Assembly: GCA_022495005.1 (NCBI GenBank)
Contig: JAGYXB010000467.1
Span: 248,001-312,000 of the forward strand
Direction: 5' to 3'
Source: Rhyacophila brunnea
Lineage: Eukaryota; Arthropoda; Insecta; Trichoptera; Rhyacophilidae
Length of the DNA: 64,000 nt
Positions 1-11,103 of the stretch are shown here, one piece after another (the stretch's first letter is position 1; every line of letters starts with the position of its first letter). A program made the translations under genes and the position numbers. The notes under the pieces were generated by a model. The model searched no databases and was not told where the DNA came from. It worked only from the letters and a program-made list of their open reading frames with translations.

Positions 1-1700
1 ATTGGACCATGACTTACTAACATCGCCTTCTTTACCATATTAAAATTATTCAACCATCCCCTTACCCAAGTGAAAACAAAATTTAAAAATACACTTTTGT
101 TTATAATATGTATTTCATGCAACGGATATCCTGGTACAAATAAAAAAATGGCGTAATATTATTTCAACAAAAAGTTAAATATACAACAGATGTAAACATT
201 TTACAAAAAAAAAAAATCCGTATACCTCATGACGTGATAGTAGAATTTTGACGTCATTTTCCATCTCATCAATTCTGTATCATTGCTCCATGGAACTGAA
301 GAAAGAATCTCTCTATTATTTTGTCCAATCATTTTACTAATGAATATAGCTGGTGATATTATTATTTTCTTCATAGATTAGTTCTTTATCGTTCTGACTT
401 AAAATTTTCTTAAATATCAGTAAAGTTACAGACAGTATTATGTTATTCAAATGTTTTCTTAAGTTCTTCAAGTACGATTTGTCTATATTAATCCTGCTGG
501 GGTGTGTCTTTAAACAAAATTCATCTCGATGGCTGTATTGCCTCGTTAGAAAATACGTGTTGGCAGGGTAAATTAGCAATTGTTGATTTATAGAAGGAGG
601 AACAAAACATCATCGCAATATGCAATGATGCAATCACCCACTAGGATTTCAGCAGCGCTCCCCCAAATGCTAAAAATATAAAAACGCACCTCATATTTTT
701 AAACGCCCACGGATGGACACTTGCCCCGTTAAGAAATACTGATCTAACGCATGCTCTCTCAAATATTGTTGACTTTTGACATTACGTATTTTTTATACAT
801 AATTGGCTGCACTTTTTTGTGGACTGTATTAGAAAGGGTGAGAGGTGATTCGGATGTTGGGGGGGAGGGTTATCAAGGATGCCAGGCACTGACTTTTTGT
901 GATGCGTGATCAGTAATAGTACCTATCACTCTCGCGCGGTACTGTTAACATTAATTATTGTTACTGTTATGCATATCTAATCTTGTTTACCGTTTGAGGG
1001 TATCTAAATTGTTTTATATCATGCCTGGACGTAAATATGGAATTTATAGGAGATTGCGCTGCGATAATTGGGCTAACCAATGTATAAAATCCAAACATCA
1101 AAGTGGAAGAGCCTTGTTGCCAAATGAATATATCCAACAAATGCAATTTATTATCTCGCTTAAATTATCGATCTGACCAAAGAACCGATTGATGAAAATT
1201 CATTCTGTTTTTTTTTTGTTTTATTCCGGATTTATTAATCTATCACGTTGTCCAAAAGTAGATAATATGAAATTACATAATTCATTATTATAGATGTCAC
1301 GAAATCGCCATAATCCACTCTTTATGGAAATATACAAAGATTCATGAATAAATATTTTAGTGACGTAACAATGAAATACTTTTAGTTAAGTGAGTCTAGA
1401 CATCGGTCGTTGAAAAAACAGATATTTTGGGGTCGGGGTTATGTCTGAAACGTTAACTGTTAATAATTGAGTCAGAAGTTGAAATTTCAATTGAACTTTA
1501 ATGTTAATTAGACTAATGGTAAATTCTACTCTTTTGTTGATTGTAACCCAACTTATTCACAAAACATATGTTTAATGTTTAGCTACATTGTACTCAATAC
1601 TGTCAACATAGTCGAAACCAGTGATATTTAAAGTGTGCGCAGCGAGTAGTTCCTAAGGCCGCCGGAGGTTATTCGTGAAAAATAATAATTACAGACAATC
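1..1700. other. AT-rich non-coding stretch, no feature recognised
   Basis: I see no coding region, RNA gene or repeat with readable ends here. Short open frames exist (for example 72 codons at 958-1176) but they show no family motif and sit in low-complexity A/T sequence. A G-run lies near 865. A somewhat GC-richer patch at 1635-1675 borders the TTAA element that follows. Confidence 0.5.
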
Positions 1701-1704
1701 TTAA

Positions 1705-2307
1705 GGCGTATCCTCCACCTACCAGAGGCACATAGCGAAAAATACCAAGTTGCAATTTGATACATTTTTTGATAATTTACAATTTAACCTGTATCAATTA
1801 ATAAATATGTAGGTAGGTATCTGAAAACAAAGAAAAATATTATTTATTTTAAGTCAAAAATAAATCGAGCTTCAATATTGGGACCATACTTAAAAAATAT
1901 TTCATATAAATAAAAAAAAATTCAAGTAACATTTTTTATTTATTTTTTAAATCAATGTTTTTAAAATAAATAAAAAAAAATATTAAAACTATGAATTAGT
2001 GAAACATCTTTTCATTACAACACTTATAGAAAACTTAATAAAGTAAATTTTAATAATAAATATGACCATAAAATAATATGCAATAATAAGATGGGATCTT
2101 TTAACAAATTCACATTATATAACATTATTTTTAATAATTGTAAGTTTATCTTTGACTTAAAATAAAAAATATTTTTCTTTTTAATGTTTTCAGATAGGTA
2201 CATATTTATTAATTAACACAGTTTAAATTGTCAAGTATCAAAAAAATGTCTCAAATTACAAGCATCGTATTTTTCCGCTAAGTGTCTCTGATAGTAGTGG
2301 ATTCGCC
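1705..2307. mobile_element. Long-inverted-repeat DNA element flanked by TTAA (copy 1)
   Basis: The element is bounded by TTAA at 1701-1704 and 2308-2311. Just inside, the left end reads GGCGTATCC and the reverse complement of the right end reads GGCGAATCC. Inverted similarity continues for roughly 130 bp: both arms share ATAGCG/TTAGCGGAAAAATACCA-like sequence, then GATAATTTACAATTTAA-like sequence, then ATTAATAAATATGTA. The centre carries the phrase ATATTGGGACCATAC. The same arms and centre recur at 24847-25495, so this is a family and not chance. No transposase frame is present, so it is non-autonomous. TTAA target sites are known for piggyBac, Kolobok and Sola3 elements; the ends do not let me choose between them. 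Confidence 0.75.
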
Positions 2308-2871
2308 TTAACTGAATGCACTAATCCACAATAAAATTACAATAATAGATTCATGATAAAACGTAAATGACTCTTGCCATCTTATTTATAGATGTCGCTA
2401 CTGTTTACGGTGTAATAATTTCAAAATATATGAATTTAATAATAAATGTGTGATTGTAGAATTATAATAATAAACTTTCATAATTATATTATTTTCTACG
2501 AGACTGGGTGAATATATTATTTCTTTGGAACTGAGTCTTCGCCACTAATGCAAAAGAGTTACTAACATTTCGTTCTTGAATATTGTTTTACTATATGGTA
2601 ATAAACTATCGATCTTTATATATAGCAAAGGGGTAATGTACCAATTCCGCTCCAAGACGTAGATTATTAGTCCCTACAGTACGGCGCTTCTTAATAGATA
2701 TTTTATAAGTAATAGATGTTGTGATTAAGACGCCCCCAACCCTAATAAAACCGTCTATACGGGTATAGTAATCTGATACTAAAATATTAGACAACGTTCA
2801 TAATTAATCTCTTTAATGTTACTAACTTACTGTCCTTCCTCCATCCGAAACTTATTATTTTGGAAAATTTA

Positions 2872-3327
2872 ACAATTTGGCACCACCATATTGACGCCGC
2901 CACTTGGCAGCGCCGGTTTAGCGACGCTGCTTTGGCTGCGGCGACTTGACGATGTCGACTTGGCGACGTTATCTGGATACCAGATCAATTGGTTTAGTAG
3001 TTTTTTTTCTAATTTCAAACTTAATCATAAATAAGTTGCAATAATTTTTATTTCAAGTAAATTATTTAAAAAAATATATACTTATGTAAATATATTAGCA
3101 ATAATTACATATAAGTGACAAATTACTATGACAATTCGATATCATTATTTTTTTTTCATGATATTTTATTATTATTTTGTATATTTTAGAACTCATCTTA
3201 TCAATTACTTATTTGCTATTTCCAATCGCAACATTAGTGGATTTATTCATATATTTTATTCATCTTTGACGACATCGATTTAACAACCATCCATTGTCTT
3301 AACGTCATTATGACGGCGCCAAATTGT
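2872..3327. repeat. Inverted-repeat element with GC-rich left flank (possible MITE)
   Basis: The left end ACAATTTGGCACCACC followed by ATATTGACG is mirrored at the right end, whose reverse complement reads ACAATTTGGCGCCGTC followed by ATAATGACG (about 20 of 25 positions identical). Inside the left end is a GC-rich patch with repeated CTTGGCGACG/CTTGACGATG-like words (2895-2970), while the rest is very AT-rich. No target duplication is clear, so the limits are approximate. No coding potential is seen. Confidence 0.4.
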
Positions 3328-3435
3328 CCTTGACCCTTCATGTGACATAAATATCTAGAAGCGTCCTTGTTTGTGTCCAATTTTGCTGGGCGCTTTTCAA
3401 AAAACGTTAACCAAACCCCATGGTGTGTACTAGAG

Positions 3436-4339
3436 CAGTGTTCTCCAATATTTTTACACCTGCTGCCCGGTGAAAATAGGATAAATATTTCGGTGATGGC
3501 TACCGCTGAAAAAAATATTATTTATAGAGTATTTTTTATTAGTTTTCAAACCTAATTTATTTATTTATTTATTTAAGAATGCAGAACATTGTAGACATAA
3601 CAAATCTAAATTCAAGACGTACATAACAAGAGATTTACATTATAACAAATATTACCCTCACAAGAGAGAAGAAGAGAATATAGAATATAATAATAATAAT
3701 AACAGAAAAATAAATTAAATTAAAATCATATTATTATAATAGATATTATAGGTATATTTCAGAGACATAAGACTTATAACAATCTGATTGCGAATACAAA
3801 AATATATGATGAAAATTATATTATTAATTGATTTAATCAGAAACCGACCAGTATATAATATGTTAATAATAAAATGGAATGAAATTTTTAGGACGCTAGT
3901 TTCAAAAATAAAGCAAAATCTGTTGTTTCTTTGCTAGAATAATAATTGATAACCATGGCATCAATGTTTTTTCGAAGAGATGAAGCGCTGCAGTGACATC
4001 CATTCGGTTTCTGTGTTTCATTTTTATTACGTACTGACAGGACCGAAATAGTCTTCGCACATGAATAGGTAGTCGACAATGTAGATGGCTTTGTAACTAG
4101 CAATGTTTTTATTTATTTTATGTCTGGATTCCAGCTTGGCATCAAAAGACAACTCGATTAGGTTTCTTTATTCTCGAGTAGGTATTAGTTGCGCATAGAT
4201 CGACGTCTTCCATGAAGGGATACCTTTTTTAATGAGGATTTGTTAAGAAATTTTGGCATATGCATTTAAAAATAGAAGACAACTTTACTATTCGCGGACG
4301 AGTTGATAATTTCTACAGACCAGCAGTTGAGAAACACTG
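3436..4339 (-). mobile_element. hAT (Charlie-like) transposon relic
   Basis: The left end CAGTGTTCTCCAAT and the reverse complement of the right end CAGTGTTTCTCAAC match the CAGTGGTTCTCAA-type terminal repeat of hAT/Charlie elements. On the minus strand at about 3890-4090 the frames give pieces such as RNRMDVTAALHL and EKTLMPWLSIII. These resemble the C-terminal region of ZBED5/FAM200-type hAT transposases (YLCE..F..L...K...RNRLDV). The frames are broken several times, so this is dead. A (TTTA)n run at 3553-3578 and the sequence after it may be the 3' end of a LINE inserted inside. The 8-bp flanks do not match, so a duplication cannot be confirmed. Confidence 0.6.
3888..4103 (-). pseudogene. 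Broken hAT transposase C-terminal fragment
   Basis: Minus-strand coding debris of a hAT transposase, readable only by moving between frames. Pieces such as RNRMDVTAALHL and EKTLMPWLSII lie in the dimerisation (hATC) region. A 71-codon frame covers part of it out of phase. It lies inside the element at 3436-4339. It is far below the roughly 600 residues of a complete enzyme and has no DDE residues. Confidence 0.5.
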
Positions 4340-4417
4340 CGAATAGAATATGACAGGCCTAATTTGGCCACTAATATTGTTGATTCATCAGAAAATTCTA
4401 CATTTATATTGTTTTTA

Positions 4418-4745
4418 TTAAGGCTATACTTCACCTGAGGCAAGGTCTAAAAAGATCGTGACTGTGCGATGCGCGGATTGTGCAAATGACGCGTGCCGAA
4501 CGAAATATAATTTGTCATAAAAATTCAATTTGCGTCCATTTAATGTTATGTTTATTGTTATATTAGTAATAATTATAATATATTCATTGACATGTTTTCT
4601 TTTTCGAATACATGCGTAACGTTTTTTAATCATCTTTACGCGATATAAGAATATATTCCTCCAACGCCATCACAAAACAAATTGACGTGCTCACATCTCG
4701 ACTGCCGCTCTCCGATTGCCGACGAGTACGAAATTTCGTCTCACT
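4418..4745 (+). repeat. Dispersed repeat beginning at TTAA, copy 1
   Basis: The sequence from TTAAGGCTATACTTCA through about 4745 is repeated in inverse orientation at 50775-51111. Shared blocks include TCTAAAAAGATCGTGACT, GCGGATTGTGCAAATGACGC and, near the inner end, CTCTCCGATTG and CGAAATTTCGTC. The outer limit in both copies is TTAAGGC, as in the TTAA elements at 1705 and 24847, but the body differs and the opposite end is not found. It is probably one end of a larger TTAA-targeting transposon. No recognised protein is encoded. Confidence 0.55.
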
Positions 4746-4937
4746 TATTGTTAAAAATTATTTGCTGCTTCACTTATGTATGCTCTTAATCACTAGTTAT
4801 GTTCCAATTCGGACCGCTTCGGCGTCAAAAAAAAAATTAAAAAACTTTCGGCAATTATCGGAAGTAATTTAATCGCCCAACCATTAAAATATGACGTACC
4901 CACGTTAATTGGAAAACAACACGTAAAATTTTACTCC

Positions 4938-5015
4938 GATATAGGAATCGAAACTGCGATCTCTGGACAAAAAGGCGAGTGTTTATAACCGCTATGTCTC
5001 ACGGTGTGCTAGAAA
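4938..5015 (-). repeat. tRNA-like SINE head
   Basis: Read on the minus strand, this stretch has an A-box-like segment (ATAGCGGTTATAAACACTCG) followed about 25 bases later by a B box, GTTTCGATTCC (plus-strand 4944-4954). That spacing and order are those of a tRNA-derived Pol III promoter. No complete cloverleaf is evident, so I call it a SINE head. The body and tail are not delimited. Confidence 0.45.
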
Positions 5016-5755
5016 CTTTCAGGCCAGTACTTATACATGTTACATAATTTATTATGCATTGCAAATCCGGAAGTGTTTTTTTTATGAATTAATTAAATTT
5101 GTAAAATAATTTAATAATATATGTGAGAAAAGAAAAATCTTATGGAAAATTAACAAAAAAACTTACTTAATATATTTTAAGCCTTAGTCATAAATAAAAT
5201 GCGATATGAAATATGTGGCATGCGATTTGTTAACGCGGCCTAATTTAATAATTTCAGCTTTTGAAACCATTAAACAGGCAGTAAACGCCAACCATAAATG
5301 CTTTCGTACACAGATGTGATGATTGTTTTTTTTTATTATTTCATGCCTTTTGCCAATTTTCGTTTATCGCATGCGTAAAACGCAGCAATATTTCATGTGT
5401 ACATTTATATGGAGTGGTTTTGGTGCGTACGTACTGTACACACGTGTAATCGCATATAACATTATGTGACCGCATTTTACGCTTGCGTTGAACGCACAAT
5501 CAAACTTATCACAAAATTAATTCGTTATGATGAATGAAATGAATAATTATACATATATAAGAAAACAACAATGATCAACATTTCAAAAATGCAATGTTTG
5601 ACTTAACTATTCCACGTTCTATAGATTCTTAAAGTGAGTTTTAACGAGACATGGGAAATGAGTCACTTGAATATGAACATAAGTTTTCTCGGCAATGATA
5701 TTATTATTACATGTCTCGTTGTCATTCGAGTCACAAAGAATTAAATTTATCATAT
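5016..5755. other. Non-coding AT-rich spacer
   Basis: There is no coding sequence or delimited repeat here. It contains scattered GCATGCG/CGCATGCG words (5218-5420) and T-runs. It ends at the Harbinger-like MITE. Confidence 0.4.
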
Positions 5756-5758
5756 TAA

Positions 5759-5905
5759 GCTGCATTTAGACCAAGCGAGAGAATGTTTGTTCTTCCCCCA
5801 CTCCAGCGAAATTCTCCGTTTAATTAAAACTTTTGTTGAGTGAGCATAAGAATTTCGCTGGAGTGAGGGACGAACAAACATTCGCTCGCTTGGTCTAAAT
5901 GCGGC
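5759..5905. mobile_element. PIF/Harbinger-like MITE, nearly perfect palindrome
   Basis: Two arms of about 57 bp (left GCTGCATTTAGACCAAGCGA, right arm reverse complement GCCGCATTTAGACCAAGCGA) differ at only a few positions through CTCCAGCGAAATTCT. They enclose a loop of about 33 bp. The element is flanked by TAA on both sides (5756-5758 and 5906-5908), and a 3-bp TWA duplication is the mark of PIF/Harbinger elements. At 147 bp it can encode nothing. Arm similarity suggests a fairly recent insertion. It abuts the LINE tail that follows. Confidence 0.7.
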
Positions 5906-5935
5906 TAAACGCGTTCACAGAGAATGCTCTCTGAC

Positions 5936-6485
5936 TTCTTCTTCTTCTTGGTCATGCACTCATGGCTGAGGATCGTGACCACATTTAAATTTCGCCGTCC
6001 TTTGAGCGACCAAGACTTTCCATCCTTCTCGATCTTCCGCTTCTCTCAGGGCAGAATGGATGGTGCCCCCAGTCAGCTCTTTCACTTGGTCGCTCCATCG
6101 CGCAGACCCTCTTCCTTTGCAGAGCCTTTCCTGGAGGCTACCCAAAACTACCAGTCTCTCCAGGTTGTCCGGTCCGCGCCTGACAATATGTCCAAAAAAC
6201 TGCAGAATTCTCCTCAGACATATCGTCGAGAGCCGTTCCTTTATATCGTCTCTGGATAATTGACTAATTCGTCCTGTGCTCTGTCCAAGAAATGCGAAGC
6301 ATTTGGTGCCAACACCACATCTCAAAGGCATCAATTGCTTTCCGTTCTCTTGCCTTCAGGGTCCACGACTCGACTCCGTATAGAAATATCGAGAACACTA
6401 ATGTTTGCACAAGCATCATTTTTGTGGCAATTGAAATTCCCCGATCCCCGATCTCTGACTTGGTCGTGTTTTAAAACGTTCACGA
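5936..6485 (-). mobile_element. LINE 3' end with reverse-transcriptase C-terminal debris (family A)
   Basis: Minus-strand translation gives, in order, VFSIFLYGVESWTLKARE, FEMWCWHQMLRISWTEHRT (about 6480-6280), then after a frameshift near 6275 RLSTICLRRILQFFGHIVRR, DNLERLVVLGSLQERL and GRGSARWSDQVKELTG, ending CGHDPQP and a stop. This is the thumb and C-terminal part of a non-LTR retrotransposon reverse transcriptase; the catalytic palm is missing because the copy is 5'-truncated. It ends in a short AAG microsatellite (CTT units at 5936-5952). Family A recurs at 58140-58550. Confidence 0.85.
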
Positions 6486-7367
6486 ATCACGGCCGCTGGA
6501 TGAAAACGTAGCTCTTTAGCCATGACGTCATGGGTCAGTCATAGTGTGTGATTAACAATTAATGGGCAACTTCTGTTGCATACAGTTTTAATCAGTAGCA
6601 CATGAACCAATGAACGTTAGCACGGCCTCTTCGTCAAGCCAATCGCATTTCGGCTTCATGAAAAATTCAATCATCATAGTGTTTTTGTTATAAATACATG
6701 ATGGTTGTATGAACTGGGAACACGATTCTTGATGACGTCTATATGCTACATCCAACACGTATAAAAAAGATAAAATATTTACCTATTTTTTTGGTAAAAC
6801 AATGAATTCAATTAGGTACGCTTCTGTTTTTCTCGATCAAATTAGCAAAATATAAAAAAAAACATTACACGGCAAGAAAACTTTGCAATGAAATAAAATT
6901 ATGAGTCGTAAACGAAGTGAAACATTTTAATTCTATTTTGAGATTTTTTAGTTTGTAGAAGGCGGGAAAAATACGTGTGAACTCCCGCGATGCTAACGGC
7001 CATGAAAGAAAAATATAATAAATCGTGTTTCTCATTACTACGTATGTTTTCGTAACTAACCTCAAAAATAAAATAAACTTTCCAAATATATTATGGCATA
7101 ATAACATGTATCAAAAATAAATTGTATCCGTGATCTTACGTAAAACTGAGAGGTTTGTTAAGAAAATTATTATTATTCAAAATTCTACTTCACATTGGTC
7201 AGTAAATGAAATACCTGCATAATTACATAGATTAATAAATACTAATAAGATACTAAACAAGGTTATCTACCATGTTCTCTCAATATCATTCTATGGCATG
7301 AAGGTAAGGACACTAAACCAGGAGATGTCACGGATAGTTAAGGCTTTTGAGATGTGGATGTATAGAC

Positions 7368-7751
7368 ACATGTCCGGGAACTTGTACGTATGCAGTTTGC
7401 CGTATCACATTTCACCGTGAAATTTTGTATCGGAAATAATTATATGGTCGTATATTAAAAATCGTCCAACCTCTTTGAGTCGTATAGTAGATACTAACAT
7501 AAAATTTATGTCTAAATAAAACATGGTTCTTATCGGTTTACATAGCCGATATACTGGATTATTTGTTAGGTTAGGTTAGGTTTTCTTTCTTGATTTTGTC
7601 AAAATCAGCAATGAAAATTGAATTAATGTTCATATTGAATCTAATAAAATTGGAGACTGTATAGTATACAATCATCTCTTTCTGATAAGAAAGCTCACAC
7701 AGAACTGTGTCACGGTGAAATGTGTTACGTACCTACAATTTCCATGTAACC
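7368..7751. mobile_element. TIR MITE inserted in the LINE (GTGTCCGG family, copy 1)
   Basis: Target copies GTATAGAC (7360-7367) and GTATAGAT (7752-7759) flank the element. The left end reads ACATGTCCGGGAACTTGTAC and the reverse complement of the right end reads GGTTACATGGAAATTGTA. Further in, both arms carry CCGTATCACATTTCACCG-like sequence. A second copy lies at 8458-8835 and a one-end remnant at 51405-51478. An 8-10 bp duplication would fit hAT, P, Merlin or Mutator elements; the ends do not decide. It contains three TTAGG units at 7566-7580 and a block shared with the palindromic MITE at 56553. Confidence 0.75.
7544..7582 (+). repeat. Fragment of TTAGG-bearing MITE arm
   Basis: The block AGCCGATATACTGGATTATT, then TGTTAGG and two more TTAGG units, matches one arm of the element at 56553-56728. 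TTAGG is the canonical arthropod telomere unit. Only three units are present, so this is an interstitial trace and not a telomere. Confidence 0.6.
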
Positions 7752-8383
7752 GTATAGATGCATCTTCAAAATTACTTATACTGACGGTTACGGTTTGAAT
7801 CAAATGGGAAAGGACCGAGATTTTCTGCGTAGTAAAACCAAAAAACTGCAGTAGTTCGGCCACATTATGAGAGAACAAAGTTATAGCATTTTTCAACTTG
7901 TCATCCAATGGTGAAGATAGCAGAGATTTCGTGGTTGAAGAACCTCCATGATTGATACTATTGCACTCGTAGATCCACCGAACTCTTCTGGGTAGTAGAT
8001 GATAAAGCAAATTTGTCCTGATAGATGGCTGACCTCCGCTAGGTTCGATAAGAAGAAGAATATCAATCATATTGAATCTACTTTCAGATTAGTTTACCTA
8101 AAAAATTCTGAAGTAAACACCATTTTTATTGAAGAAAAAAACAACGCACCACGTAATCCTGAGAGTTTGTATGAAAATTTGTGATTATAGATGTCCTTTT
8201 TTATTATCATTTTCCTACGTTTAGGCTACATCTTATTAGAAGAATGTGTTCTTCAGTATATTTGAATAATACCTAATATAACATTTAAAACCTAACTCAT
8301 TAATATAGTTTGACATTATATTGACAAAATCCTCGAAATTGCAAAAAAAATGCGAATTTAAAACAAATAAAACATTGTTTGAC

Positions 8384-8890
8384 TTTTTCTTCAGCTGGAT
8401 GTAAACCCAACTATATTATCCGCGTCCTGAACAAGCGAGTAGAAGATACTATTAAGGCTCGTGTCCGGAAAATTGTACATACGCAGTTGGCCGTATCACA
8501 GTTCACTATAAGATTATTTATCGGATACTGATGGCCGTATAGCATTGAGATCAAATTCGTATCAAAATAAAACAAAATATATAAGTTAATTATAAATATA
8601 GGTAATCACAACGTTTATAATATTCTGGTAGGTATCTACTTGTAAGTATTAAATCGTATCTATTAAATTAATGTTCTTATTGAATCTAATAAAATGGGAA
8701 CATTATCTACTGTCTTCAATTCTCCACGAATAAAGACTCGTTTGTTTCTCAGTGCTATACGGCCATCTCTTTCCTGTACGACAGCTCACGGTAAACTGTG
8801 ATACGGTGAAATATTAAACGTACAATTTACGTGTAACTACTAAGGACATCAGCCCGCAGCAATGGTTTAGTGTCGTATCCAGCTAATATC
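8384..8890 (+). pseudogene. Short unrecognised exon-like frame interrupted by a MITE
   Basis: A pyrimidine-rich tract ending TTTTTCTTCAG (8387-8397) looks like a 3' splice site. From there one frame is open: GCKPNYIIRVLNKRVEDTIK up to the MITE at 8458, and after the MITE and one target copy it goes on as DISPQQWFSVVSS to a stop at about 8887. The MITE thus interrupts a frame of about 34 codons that is closed when it is present. I do not recognise the protein; it could be a 3' exon of a transposase or of a host gene. Amino-acid composition is unlike the surrounding A/T-driven frames. Confidence 0.4.
8458..8835. mobile_element. TIR MITE (GTGTCCGG family, copy 2)
   Basis: Flanked by ACTATTAAGG (8448-8457) and ACTACTAAGG (8836-8845), nine of ten identical, so the target duplication is 9-10 bp. 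Both ends contain AAATTGTACRT-type sequence, then CCGTATCACAGTT, and then GATGGCCGTATAGCAYTGAG, in inverted orientation. It is 378 bp long with no coding frame, and is a close relative of 7368-7751. The long duplication hints at a Mutator-like source, but this is inference. Confidence 0.7.
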
Positions 8891-10770
8891 TGAGGGGGTA
8901 TAAATGAATCTGTAAAATTAATTAGAGTGTGTTAAAAATGATTAATATCGTATTATACTAGTAATTTTATCAACGATTTTATTGATATTATTTTCCCAAA
9001 TAATAAAAATGTAAAGTATTCAACCAATTTACAATAAAATTCTAATGTATACGCACTAATGCGAAACGTACACTCTTTATGGAAGAGAAATTGAAAAATT
9101 AAAACAATATTACAACATGATATTAAATAGTGTTTGCTGGACATAACGTGTAATTATCAAAAAATATACTTGTGATAGAAGTACCAAAGAAGTACTGAAA
9201 GGTCACAAAGTTGCGCCTGAAGCCTTTGATCTGAACTGATTAACTTCAATGCAAATACGTAGCAGTATAAAACATAGAAGGATCCGTCCATCAGCTGATC
9301 GACGTAGTCTGAAAATTATGATGATGGTATATCTGAAGTTTTTTTCAAGAAAATACGCAAAGGGGTACTTAGTAGGTACCTTTATAAAAATTTATGAGAG
9401 AGAAGTAGGAAAATATTTTTAAAAATGTTGGTGATTCCTTACCGCAGGCCGTCAAGCCAAAAGTGCTGGCAAGTTTATGTTTAGAATGGAAAACATGTTT
9501 ATCATTTTACCGGTCCGAAGGGTACAAAATATACCCAAATCGGGAGCGCCCCCCAGACATTTTAACAAAAGGGGGCGCTAGGGGACGCTGGGGGCTGTAA
9601 CACGATTTAATTAACTTGATGAACGACAGCGGGGGGAGCGACTCATTATTCGCGCCTGTGCTATTTTCGAGAGTGACATTTTTCCGTTTTTTTTTGTTTT
9701 TTTGTTTTAAAGTTGTATGCCTGCGCTGTTTCGGGATTTGAGATAGGCGATAGCCTTGTCAAACAAGCAGGTGTCGATTAATAGCGGCATGAAAAAATTT
9801 AACGCAAAACCAATATTAATTGGCTTTTATTTTTAGAACAGTCGTTTTAAAGAGGAAGCCGGGTTGATATGGACCATGTTCGGTAAATTGCACGAAAACG
9901 TTTGTGCGCATTGCAAACGGCAGAAAACATTCGAAGCCATGGTTTTCAATTAACATTTCATCGACCAGTAATTTTGTACTATTTTAAAAACACGTACCCA
10001 GCATTTATTTGAGATACGATGCTTTTGTTGATATTAATCTTCCAATTAGATATAATTAAGTAGACCATTTACATTGATTCGTATCAAATATCTGATATCA
10101 ATGATTGATAAGTATATATGAGTACCTACTTTTAAATCATTTAGATTTCTTCCTCAAAAACACAATCATCAGAAACATAACTGGAAAAGAGATTAGAACG
10201 CGTGTGGTCGAACTCGTTCCTTCACTGCCCGGTGATTTTGAGACGATTACGTGTGTTATTGTTTACGTGGTAGAGCTTCTCATTGTACATTACATAATGC
10301 ATTTGTCTTGATTTATCTATTTATCTGTAATGCATGTCCTGTGTCTTTCTGACTCACGCATGCGTCTCTGTTGCGCGATCGCTTAAATATAACACCCACG
10401 TTGCATCCCTCGCATGCGCGCTGCGCTTAATCAATTAATCACATTTCATTCAAACGCATTGGTATTCCAGTCGACCCGATCTTTAGCTTTGAATATTGTT
10501 ACCCCTTATTATTTTTTTATGATATAAAAATATTATTAGTGTTAGCTAAATAGTAGATATTAAAGAACGCAACGGAAGATTTTGACAGGTGATTTTTTAA
10601 TAACACTAATATATTATTTTTTTTAAATAAATTAATTATTTTTCTTTCAAGACAATATTTACGTATGTAACATATTGAGAATAAGTCATTCGAAACAGCC
10701 TCAACATAATATTTTTTAGAGAAATCCTTGCTTGGACCAGTGCAATAGTTTAATGATTAGCTTTTTTAGT
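8890..10770. other. Non-coding region with one GC-rich island
   Basis: Apart from the hairpin island at 9505-9650 I see no gene or delimited repeat. The stretch 9840-9960 is also less AT-rich. Open frames here are short and without motif. A patch rich in CGCATGCG-type words lies at 10330-10430. Confidence 0.4.
9545..9579. repeat. GC-rich perfect hairpin
   Basis: AGCGCCCCC (9545-9553) pairs perfectly with GGGGGCGCT (9571-9579) across a 17-base loop. It lies in a GC-rich island (about 9505-9650) in otherwise AT-rich DNA, next to a second G-run near 9633. I see no gene around it. It could be part of a mobile-element end or a promoter-proximal island. Confidence 0.5.
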
Positions 10771-10781
10771 AAAACTACCTC

Positions 10782-11095
10782 TAGGGATTGCAATACTGGT
10801 ATTTCAAAACCGGTATCCCATTATTTTTCCATACCAAAATACCGGTTTTAAAAATCAGTTAATATAAATATAATCTATTAATACACGTATAAAGTCTAAC
10901 AGAACTGTAATTTTGTCAGGTTATTCGATGTTTAGTTTACTTCCATTGCCCTTCAATACCGTTGGAGACCAGCAATGGCACGTGCTAGCACGATAGATAC
11001 TTATATTGTTTCCTAAATATTTCACAAATACCGATATTCAATAGGAAATACCGAAATATCGGTATTAATATTTTGGTTAGGTATTGCAATCCCTA
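10782..11095. mobile_element. hAT-type MITE (TAGGGAT family, copy 1)
   Basis: The ends are TAGGGATTGCAATACTGG and, reversed, TAGGGATTGCAATACCTAA. Flanks ACTACCTC (10774-10781) and GCTACCTT (11096-11103) agree at six of eight positions, as expected of an old 8-bp duplication. Subterminal CCGGTAT/ATACCGG words are repeated in both orientations. The interior shares GTCAGGTTATTCGATGT and GACCAGCAATGGCACGTGCT with 49812-50147 and with 62795-63030. No coding frame is present. Confidence 0.75.
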
Positions 11096-11103
11096 GCTAC
11101 CTT

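Larger units (their letters stand above)
7262..8062 (+). mobile_element. LINE tail (family B) split by a MITE
   Basis: Coding debris on the plus strand: SISFYGMKVRTLNQEM and IVKAFEMWMYR up to about 7367, then, after the MITE at 7368-7751, continuing from 7752 towards GKDR, KPKNCS and the family B features KTRKLQY/GHIMR in mutated form, ending in a GAAGAAGAAG tail at 8047-8056. If the MITE and one target copy are ignored, the frame runs straight from FEMWMYR into the next segment without a stop, so the LINE was there first. The 132-codon minus-strand frame over this region is antisense. Confidence 0.8.

Noticed and set aside
5924..6259. 111-codon plus-strand open frame
   Set aside because: Antisense to a LINE reverse-transcriptase C-terminus read on the minus strand.
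7672..8070. 132-codon minus-strand open frame
   Set aside because: It lies antisense to the LINE family B tail and the end of a MITE; the plus strand carries the meaningful motifs.
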